Shown here piece by piece: positions 20,573 through 28,746 of a DNA stretch of 47,095 nucleotides. The position numbers and the translations under genes were made by a program. The DNA comes from Monoplex corrugatus. Taxonomy: Eukaryota; Mollusca; Gastropoda; Littorinimorpha; Ranellidae. Location of the stretch: positions 1-47,095 of the forward strand of contig JAPXFY010000792.1 of NCBI GenBank assembly GCA_030674185.1. Reading direction: 5' to 3'. The notes beneath the pieces were generated by a model. That model had not been told where the DNA came from, searched no databases, and was given only the letters and a program-made list of their open reading frames with translations. Position 1 is the stretch's first letter. Every line of letters begins with the position of its first letter.

Positions 20573-23005
20573 ATGGAAGATAATACAAATCATGCTAAAC
20601 AGAAGTACACTAAAGATTCTGAAGAAGCAGTAAAACGACAGAACAGTGCCAGAACTGAAAAAAACCCAGCAGGAGCTATATAAATTTTATGGCTGATTCC
20701 AAGGATATTGAAAAAGTTCATTCCCTTTTTAATACAATAAAATCATTTTTGGGAGAAGGAAACCCGAATAAAATTGCGAGCAGAAAAGCTCTGGAAGAAA
20801 TTTTTTAATTTTACATTTGTAAAAACATTGAAGGTGCAGGTGATGGCGAGGGTGTGTGTTGATGAGGGGAACAATCTTCTTGACTTAGACACATCATCAT
20901 CTGTGCGCAAGAGCGTCAAAATCTGATGGGGCAGAGGACTGTTTAGTGACTGCTGTGTGTGATGATGGGAACAATCACGTTGACTTAGACACATCATCAT
21001 CATCATCACACTTTAGTGACTGCTGTGTGTGATGAGGGGAACAATCACGTTGACTTAGACACATCATCATCATCATCACACTTTAGCGACTGCTGTGTGT
21101 GATGAGGGGAACAATCATGTTGACTTAGACACATCATCATCATCATCACACTTTAGTGACTGCTGTGTGTGATGAGGGGAACAATCATGTTGACTTAGAC
21201 ACATCATCATCATCACACTTTAGTGACTGCTGTGTGTGATGAGGGGAACAATCATGTTGACTTAGACACATCATCATCATCATCACACTTTAGTGACTGC
21301 TGTGTGTGATGAGGGGAACAATCACGTTGACTTAGACACATCATCATCACACTTTAGTGACTGCTGTGTGTGATGAGGGGAACAATCATGTTGACTTAGA
21401 CACATCATCATCATCATCACACTTTAGTGACTGCTGTGTGTGATGAGGGGAACAATCACGTTGACTTAGACACATCATCATCATCACACTTTAGTGACTG
21501 CTGTGTGTGATGAGGGGAACAATCACGTTGACTTAGACACATCATCATCATCACATGTTAGTGACTGCTCATGTTCGCAGTGTGAGGACATAACAAGAAG
21601 CCAGCAGCAACTTTTTGTTTGTGCTGAATCATGTGTGGACAAACTGGTTGACAAGAGTGTCTAACCACACTCTGTCTTGCCAACGCCCTCTCCAAAAAAC
21701 AGAATTGAACATGTTGGGTCATGTGGCCACCGTGTACTTCGAATGTGGCCATCTTCACCATATCTAGGCAGGAAATACCTGGTCAACTACAGGATGGCCA
21801 ATGGCTATTTTCTGTCTGGAATCTTGCCAAACCAGTACGCAAGAGTTGTGGAGGCTGCTGGCATTGGACGGCTAAAGGACGCGTATCTGTCAGAAATGTT
21901 CAATGACTATAAACAGTGTGTGAAAACAATCGCAGAAAGATCATGTAAAGACGCTCTTTATGAAGAAATAGTTGCATATCCAGAAATGGATGGCATAAAC
22001 ATTCTGACAGATGCGCGTCACGGCACACGTAAAAATTCAAAGTACACAGATGTGATGTGTATCGGTGAGCGAAGCAAGAAAGTCCTGCACATGAAAATTG
22101 TCACCCGAAATGACGACCCCTGTACTCAACGCCACGAACTGTTAGGGACACAGAAAATCTACCAGCATTTAGAAGAGCAGGAAAATGGCAGTGTGGCTAT
22201 TAGAGTCCACTGCCATGACAGAAACACTAGTGTAAATAAGTGGATTAGAGACAACAAACCTGACACAGAAACGACCAACGACACATGGCACACATCCAAA
22301 AACATCACAAAACAGATTCGTAATGTATGTACAGGACCCAGACACTTACAAGGGAAAACCTGGCATCCTCAGCTCTCTGACAAAGCAGCTGGCATCAAAA
22401 CCCACATTCACTGGTCCATGAAAAATTGTGAACACAACACAGATCAACTCAAGACAAACATCATGAACATCGTAGAACATTACAAAGACAATCAAAACAA
22501 CTGTCATCACACATCAAGATGCAAGACTGGTCCAGCTTTTGCGTGCAGTAAAATCATCATTGACGACCCACAAGCTGAACAACTTCCCAGACAAGCACTC
22601 CAAAGAACACTCATATACAAACAGCCACATGACTTCATTTATTGCATGGTCACTTTCTTAGTAGAATCATTCAACAATTGTTTACTTCAATACCATGACA
22701 AACGCACAGCAGCACAGTTTAGCGCACACACCTATAAGTTCCGGACCCTTCTAGCAGTGCTGGACTGGAATGAAAACATAAACAGCCGAGTGGCTACATC
22801 AGTGCGTGCAGTACAGGATTCGAAAAACCCACGGAGACAGACTGACAGCCGTGTGTTACGTAGGAAAACGTTCGAGTTCTGGGGAGCTGTGTGGACGGAA
22901 TTTGCTTCAATTTCTTTTCAGTACCTAAGAAGTAAGTGTCTGTTTTGTTCGTCACTGTTAGCGTGTTTGTTTACTACCCTCTGCCGCATGCTTTTCTTTA
23001 TTTAG
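20573..23005 (+). pseudogene. DDE-transposase-like gene, broken
   Basis: An ATG at 20573 opens MEDNTNHAKQKYTKDSEEAV. This part continues with frameshifts through VHSLFNTIKSFLGEGNPNK into a minisatellite (20863-21560). A Cys-rich stretch (CSCSQCED) then leads to an in-frame TAA at 21662. The main open frame, 21677-23005, has no ATG at its start (it begins at TTG). It includes KYLVNYRMANGYFLSGILP, then INILTDARHG, VHCHDRNTSVNKW and FLVESFNN. Asp112, Asp181 and Glu330 form a candidate DDE triad with spacing 68 and 148, leaving room for an insertion domain that contains NNCHHTSRCK. This is consistent with an RNase H-fold transposase. The superfamily is not one I can name securely. Confidence 0.6.
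20863..21560 (+). repeat. 64/67/70-bp minisatellite with nested ATC microsatellite
   Basis: About ten units carry CTTTAGTGACTGCTGTGTGT, GATGAGGGGAACAATCA and GTTGACTTAGACACATC. Spacings between CTTTAG anchors are 70, 70, 67, 70, 64, 70 and 67, differing only by the number of ATC triplets. The last unit runs into the coding sequence for SDCSCSQCED, and the unit itself looks like a copy of that coding stretch. Every unit length is one more than a multiple of three, so the array shifts the frame at each repeat. Confidence 0.93.
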
Positions 23006-23066
23006 TGTATCCCCGCCCATGCTTACTGCGCATGCGTCCCGATCCATTGGATCGGATGTTACCCCT

Positions 23067-23172
23067 TTAAAAGACTGCTTACATCCACTGAAGATGAGTA
23101 AATTTACATTCATTTATTTTCTATTGAATTCACGATGTGTCAGAAAAAATCCATTGATAATTTGCCTTAAAG
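23067..23172 (+). repeat. Dispersed 105-bp repeat, second copy
   Basis: This matches 13078-13183, from TTAAAAGACTGCTTACA to TAATTTGCC. It sits between the end of the DDE-like gene and the start of an RTE fragment. It could be a terminus of a larger element or a short element of its own. Confidence 0.75.
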
Positions 23173-23179
23173 CCGTTTC

Positions 23180-24485
23180 CACAAAACGGATCCTCAGGGT
23201 GTGCACAGACGAACTGAAGAAATTGTCCACAGGAAAAATACATGAACATCAACTGGTTGCTTGAAATAGAAAGATGGTACGCTTCTTAGGGAAAAAGACA
23301 AAATATTAGACAGATGGGGAGAGTACATCAAAGACCTTTCTGAAGATGACAGAAACGAAGAACACATTGTAAGAAAAAACTTTGAAGGACCACCCACAAT
23401 GAAAGATGAAGTTAGAGCAGCATTGAAAAAGATGAAACCAGGAAAAGCCCCAGGACCAGACAACATTACTGCAGAGATGATTGAACCACTGGAGGAATAT
23501 GGCATGGAAAAAAATAAGTCCTCCTAAATGAAATTTACGACACTGGAAAAATCCCCAAAGATATGTCAAAATCAATTTTCATTGCACTTCCAAATGTGAA
23601 CTCCATTGCACAATCAGTTTGATGAGTCATGTAACAAAAATCCTATTAATAATCATGATGAGGACAAGGAATAGTATCAAAAGAGAAATAGCAGATGAAC
23701 AGTGCGGATTTGTGGAAGCGAAAGGAACTATTAACTTTTTCACATCGTAACGCTAGCCCGCTAGCGTTCTCGCGGAGAACCGCAGGTGCCGGAACGCTAC
23801 GGTTATCGCGTTCAGCAAGCTCGCCGCTGACAACGTAACGCTAGGATTCTAGCGTCTTGCGTTAGAAAATTCCTACGTGAAGCCAGTTACGGTCTAAGTT
23901 AAACAACCTCTATTATAGTATCAAGTAACCATTTCTAAATACTGTGAGAGTGATTTCCCAAGTAAAAAAACTATTTGAAGAATTTTTCGGGCGCGAGAAC
24001 GTCACCCGAACCGCGTGCTTCACTGAAACAAAGGCAAAATGTAGCGTCCTGCGAATGCGCTGTCGCTGTTCACTCAGGATTGTGGAATTTTTGGGTGTGT
24101 GTTTACTTTTCTGAGCTTCTGATCACATGATACAAGTCATGGAGAATTGGTGTGTCTCTTTTTTCTGTTTCGTTTAATTCTCCTGAATGGATGAAATGCT
24201 TGTCTGAAATGCTCCTCAACCATGATATTTCATTGCACAAATAACCTCAAAGCATGTCTGAACAAACCTTATACTGTAGATATCTTAAAAGAGGATTAAA
24301 TTACCTTTCTAACCATACCCTACATCATGTACATGTTGATGTTAGTCATTTGGGGCACCTGTGAAAATTAATTCAAAGTGGCCTAAAAATGCACATTTCC
24401 AGGGAAAGTAGTCAGTGGAAGCTGGCACGTCTGCAGGGAAGTAGGTCAAATAGCCAGCTGACAATGCCAAAGTGTTAATGCCATA
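23180..24485 (+). mobile_element. RTE family A copy A2, split by a TTAA element
   Basis: Plus-strand sequence matches copy A1 (read on minus) from CACAAAACGGATCCTC at 23180 to GGAACTATTAA at 23734. It includes the landmarks EEIVHRKN, NFEGPP and KKMKPGKAPGPDNI, with frameshifts. The match resumes after the intervening element with TTAATGCCATAT at 24474-24485, exactly where A1 continues (compare 6020-6045). It ends there against the tail of copy A3. No endonuclease region is present. Confidence 0.88.
23735..24473. mobile_element. TTAA-flanked non-autonomous element (piggyBac-like target)
   Basis: A 739-bp block interrupts RTE copy A2 and is flanked by TTAA on both sides (23731-23734 and 24474-24477), while the uninterrupted A1 copy has a single TTAA at that site. 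Its ends read CTTTTTCACATCGTAAC (left) and CACTTTGGCATTGTCAG (right, reverse complement). Ten of 17 positions agree, as expected for worn terminal inverted repeats. It holds no ORF. Near the left end is a perfect 9-bp inverted repeat, AACGCTAGC with a 2-base loop (23749-23768), in a CpG-rich patch. TTAA duplication is the hallmark of piggyBac transposition, so I infer a piggyBac-mobilised element. Confidence 0.75.
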
Positions 24486-24856
24486 TCATCATCATCATCA
24501 TCAGGTGCCTTGACGCATGGCGTTGGCGATTATGGACTTCCATCTGTCTCTATCTCCTGTTGCCTCAAGCATTTCTTCCACGCTCCTTGTCTTCAGCCAC
24601 TCTGCAAGTCTGTCTAGTATCTTCTCCCTGGGTCTACCCAGTGCTCTCCTTCCCTCCAGCTTTCCCGTTGTGACCAGGTGTTCCAATTCCCTTTTCCTCA
24701 TAAAATGGCCTAAGAATGTTGCCTGCCTTTTCCTAATCTTCCTTATGAATGATCTACTTAGAAACCTTCTTAGAAACCACATCTCGGCTGCCTCAATCTT
24801 GTTCTGGCTTTGCTTGTTGACTGTCCACGCCTCGCAACCGTACAACAGTATTGGTC
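24486..24856 (-). mobile_element. RTE family A 3' fragment (copy A3)
   Basis: On the minus strand this encodes the last about 115 codons: YGCEAWTVNKQSQNK, RKRQATFLGHFMRK and a GRPREK block. It ends ANAMRQGT, with the TGA stop at 24503-24501 being the first triplet of the (TGA)n tail. There is a small internal deletion relative to A1 after FLRR. It is 5'-truncated near 24856. The left flank is copy A2; no matching target duplication is seen on the right. Confidence 0.9.
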
Positions 24857-25128
24857 GAAACCCTGTCCTTCATTCCCGTATAATATTTATTTTATAAGAT
24901 TATTAGTTTGTTAGTCTTTTAAAGGTCGAAATATTGGCAAACTTTGAAGAAGAATATCTGAGGACCTCCTTAATAAATCAGATTGTTCCCGCGGATGCGC
25001 TAATAGCTTATTTTTGCTGAATCCAACCATGTACAGAACTGTGAGATGTGACGTTTCCAGGGTGTGCGCGGGGTTGTCTGCGGCGAGTAACCGTGATCTG
25101 CCAGTTTAGCGTATGGGAACCTCGAATC

Positions 25129-25236
25129 ATGGCGGCCTTCGAAGCGATCGTTGAAAGTCCAGTCAATGGATTTCTACCTGTGATCGTCAAGCTGAAGGAC
25201 AAACGTAACCATCGACTGATTTTTCATGAAAATTGA
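25129..25236 (+). CDS. Small unrecognised ORF in a CpG-rich patch
   Basis: ATGGCGGCC follows GAATC, a good animal start context, and opens 35 codons beginning MAAFEAIVESPVNGF. The patch from about 24985 to 25210 is richer in CG dinucleotides than its surroundings. It could be the first exon of a nested gene, a promoter-associated transcript, or chance. The product matches nothing I know. Confidence 0.2.
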   Translation: MAAFEAIVESPVNGFLPVIVKLKDKRNHRLIFHEN

Positions 25237-26387
25237 CTTAGAAGTTTGATTCAGTGAATTATTTTTTATGTTTCTCTTTACTTAGAAAGATTTTAAAAGA
25301 AATCTGCGGCAGGTATAGCCTGCATAAGCAAAGAATAGAAAGTACGATATCCGGTTTGATGTTTTATGGCCAAGGGATTTTTTTTAAGCGACCTGGAACT
25401 AGTAGAGGTAAAACTGTGTGAAGCAACTGCTTTCCAAAGGTGTTTATATTGCTAGTATTTAATGAATACAATGAAATTTTGTTTTAATACATCGAAATCA
25501 TCATATTTGTGCTAGTACTTGGCCAGAAATTCAAATCGGAAGTTGGTTGGCGAGTGCATGTCGTCTATCGGATCACATTCAACAATGTTTATGATCGCAA
25601 AGAAACAGCAAATGGCCGTTTTGCACAGTCACACATGCGTGCACGCACACATTATCAGAACACTATATAGCATCAGGCAAACACGGACACATAGGTCCAC
25701 AAAGTCCAATGAGCCTTTCTAATGGCACAATATAAGTTAGGCCTACTTTACTCTCAAAAGTAATAGCTGACACAAATTAAAGAAAATAACTTAAGAAAAA
25801 ATTTGGATTTTATTTCTATTTGTTTTCAAGGCAATGATGATTTTTTGTGGATGAAATTAACCATCACTGCCAGTGCCACCAAAACTTCAACAGCAGACAC
25901 TCACTAATAAACTACTTTTACAGTTAAAACTGTTGAGAACTGAGTGTGATAAGTCAAGGGACGAGAACACGGCTTTTGTTTCAAAAATAAGTAACACTGA
26001 TTAATCATCACCTCAGGGGCTAAATCTGAAGACAAAAATTGAGACAGTTTTAAAAGAAGCGGAGAGATTTACAGTAGATAGACCAGACATTGAAAATTTC
26101 TTTGTCTGTGGATATGGGAAGATGCATGTTACTGCGAAATAACTGATGAAAATAACTTATTGATAAACATTAGGAATGAGTATAGAAATGGCTGTAAGTC
26201 ATATAATGCATTGACAGGCATGTATCTTCTGCTGTTACACATTTTAGTTTCATTATGTTATTGAGAAGGATGTCTTTGTGTGCTAGTATGATACAAAGTC
26301 ATCTGTGGATCACATTGTTCAGACTAAATCAGTAGGCCTATATGCACACAAAATTTTAAAGTTAAAATCTCGTATATTAGCAACATT

Positions 26388-26700
26388 TGCTTGTAAAGAG
26401 TGAAGCTGTAGCTTTGTATTTGATTCACATGCAAAATTTCAGGAGATTCCATCAAGACATAATGTGAGTTATGTCTGTTTTAAGTTGGCCTGACAAATGG
26501 GCACTCACATTGTTTGGGTGCAAATGCATACAAAATATCTTACATCTTGAATATAACTAAGCTTGTAAATAATTTACTGGTAGCTTTCTGTCTATTTGAT
26601 TCACATGCAAAATGTCAAGGAAATCCATCACAAAATAAGTGAAATATGTGCATTTTAATTTGGTCTGGTATGTGAACCATGCTTTTTCCATTGTTCAAAT
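26388..26700 (+). repeat. Diverged two-copy repeat
   Basis: A block with TTTGATTCACATGCAAAAT and GGxxATCCATCA appears at about 26420-26455 and again at about 26595-26630. Weaker similarity extends on both sides. It is old and non-coding. Confidence 0.55.
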
Positions 26701-27414
26701 GAGATATTTTGCCATTTTTGGAGTCATATAACTCATGACTTTGTCACTTTACGCAGCCCCCAAAAATTCAAGATTCATACAATAACATTGTTTCTGAGGA
26801 AAAGTAAACTCTAGCTAATTCTGTCTTCTTATTTTTGTGTAATGAGGGTGCAAAAATGGCTTGTCATGCAATTTTGAACATTGACAAAGTTTGCAGCACT
26901 GCTGTGTAAATGTATGAACAGATCTGCTTGTATGCTTGCTGTTTTATGTAGTTTATGTTGTTAAGAATTAAAATCAGGAATGACATTCTCTGTCTGAGGA
27001 CTTCTAGAAAATTTAGGTTCCTGCAAACTTGCTACATTTTACAATTGGCGAAAACGTACGGAAACTGCCGTTTACAAAGTGCGTTATCTCTGGACCTAAT
27101 ACAGCTAGAGACTTACTTTTTTTTGGCATTGTGCTCATTTTTTCTTGTACTTTTCAGAAATATAAGTGTTAATAACCTTTTCAGAAGTTTAATTTTTGGC
27201 TGCCGGTACCTACTAATGAACACATAAAATGATAAATAGTCAAGATAAGCTTACTAGGAGATTACAAATGTAATTCACTAAGATGCTTTGCAAACTAGGG
27301 AAGAGAATTGACATTTGAGGGTATGGACTACCATCGATTCAGGAGGAGCATGTTCAGGTTGAGACTGGTTGAAGAGGGAGGGAGGAGAGGGAGGGGAGAG
27401 GAAGGGAGGGGAGA

Positions 27415-27417
<3 letters not shown>

Positions 27418-27467
<50 letters not shown>
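27418..27467 (+). repeat. (GA)n microsatellite
   Basis: About 50 bases of uninterrupted GA follow a purine-rich lead-in, roughly 100 bases downstream of the enolase exon's donor site on the transcribed strand. Confidence 0.95.
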
Positions 27468-27469
<2 letters not shown>

Positions 27470-27572
27470 TTATATTTTGGGACAGACTTCCATTCTAAAT
27501 TGCTTCCTTCCTCCAGCCCCCACCTCCAGTCTCTTAACTTTTAACAAGTTAAACACTGCTTAACTGTTATAC

Positions 27573-27717
27573 CTTTATCAGTGGTGAGGTCCACTTCTAC
27601 AGTAGGATTGCCACGGCTGTCAAAAATCTGGCGGGCATGGATCTTTTTGATCGACATACTGGCTGATGCTTCTGGTGCTACACGACTTTGTGTTTCTGGC
27701 TGTGCCTGTGGTTGTAC
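27573..27717 (-). CDS. Enolase, first coding exon
   Basis: On the minus strand an acceptor (TCATTGTGCAG) ends at 27718. The exon runs from 27717 to 27573, ending in AAAG before a GTATAAC donor. The start ATG is at 27657-27655. It encodes MSIK followed by [19 protein letters not shown] and LTTDK plus the first base of a Gly codon. This is the enolase N-terminus, including the SRGNPT motif. The coding part is 85 nt, the same as exon 2 of vertebrate enolase, with the same phase-1 end. The 60 bases before the ATG are also open in frame (20 codons, rich in Gln, Pro and Ala). They could be 5' UTR or an N-terminal extension. The next exon is 24.2 kb away at 3334. Other exons and the promoter are not identified in the window. 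Confidence 0.93.
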
Positions 27718-27861
27718 CTGCACAATGAGAACATTACAACATTTAGGTTAACTGATTAACACATTCATCCTTAGTAAATTACACAGAACATGTATCACCT
27801 CTTTTAAAAAATAAAGTCACAAATTCATTGGGCAGCATAAGCAGAACAAGCGCACAAAAAC

Positions 27862-27913
<52 letters not shown>

Positions 27914-28474
27914 TACACACACACACACACACACACAAATGGTCAAAGCAATATGACAAGTTCCTTTATTTACACCTTTTCTGGCTTAAAATTGAAACTC
28001 AAGTCAGCTATACAGAAAGAAGGGAGAACTTTTCATTTGGTTATAAATCCACAAAACAAAATAAAATAGCAAGAAAAGAAAAAAATTAATTCCCAAAAAT
28101 GGTTGTATGTTTATTTTCAGTTTTTCCGGCTCTGATGGACATGTTTGGTTTACTTTGAATTAATATTGAAGATTTGTTAAAAGTAAACACTGGGCAAACT
28201 AAAAAACAAAAAAAATTTCTGCTGTTTTTAGAAGCTACATATTTGGTCAACTGTGGAGATGTTCAGGTAAAAAAGAAAAAGCTTCCAAACTATAATATGA
28301 GAGCATGCACTGGAAATTCTGGTGTAGGCATAGGTGGTCACACTGAAAAACAAACCAGTTCAGTGCTATCAAGAAAAACAGAACAGAAAGCATCTGGCAT
28401 CATAAAGCACATGTATATCTAAGCAAAATTTCACTGTGTGAAAGTGTACCACATGGTTTGTGATAACTGTAGCA
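27718..28474. other. Sequence upstream of the enolase exon
   Basis: It contains a (CT)n(CA)n microsatellite at 27864-27936 and AT-rich sequence. There is no exon with convincing splice sites. On the host strand this is intron or leader. Confidence 0.5.
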
Positions 28475-28746
28475 CAGGTAGAAAGAAACTCTAGGGAGAG
28501 CTAGACAACAGAAGGTCTTCAGAGAAGTAACCCCCTTTAGACAAGTGTTTCGGCCCTGAATTCCTTACACTCTCGGGGGGCCGGGCCACATCCAGGTCAT
28601 GACTCCTGGATGCCCTTCTGCTGTTGTCTATTTTTTTTTTTTTTTTTCCCACGCCGGGGATCGATTCTGGGCGATTCTGCGCTTCAGAACTGCGGTACGC
28701 GGTTTTTACCAATGTGCTAACGGGGCACACATCATCTGTAGGGAAT
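28475..28746 (-). repeat. RLE-LINE 3' region, unit 1: tRNA-like segment and tail
   Basis: After the ORF stop, the minus strand has a tRNA-like segment (28650-28728). It includes TAGCACATTGG, like a pol III A box. The B-box area is changed to AGAATCGATCC, where units 2 and 3 keep GGTTCGATCCC. A run of 17 A follows, then a tail containing GCATCCAGGAGTCATGACC. This unit's tRNA-like part differs from the other two although the ORFs do not. Confidence 0.8.

Larger units (their letters stand above)
24857..27572. other. Enolase intron segment, mostly unrecognised
   Basis: About 2.7 kb without a gene I can name. It contains a CpG-richer patch with a small ORF (25129-25236), a diverged internal duplication (26388-26700) and a long (GA)n tract just before the enolase exon. 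I looked for further enolase exons on the minus strand and saw none. Confidence 0.5.

Noticed and set aside
18900..23070. Terminal inverted repeats enclosing the divergent gene pair
   Set aside because: No matching inverted ends were seen by eye; the left side may have been lost to the L2 insertion.
23180..24856. Twin-priming inversion of a single RTE insertion
   Set aside because: The inverted 5' part should lie on the upstream side of the 3' part, but here the plus-strand fragment abuts the tail of the minus-strand one. The RTE sequence also continues across the TTAA element.
24857..27572. Further enolase exons near the first coding exon
   Set aside because: The expected next segment was not found here; it was found at 3243-3334.
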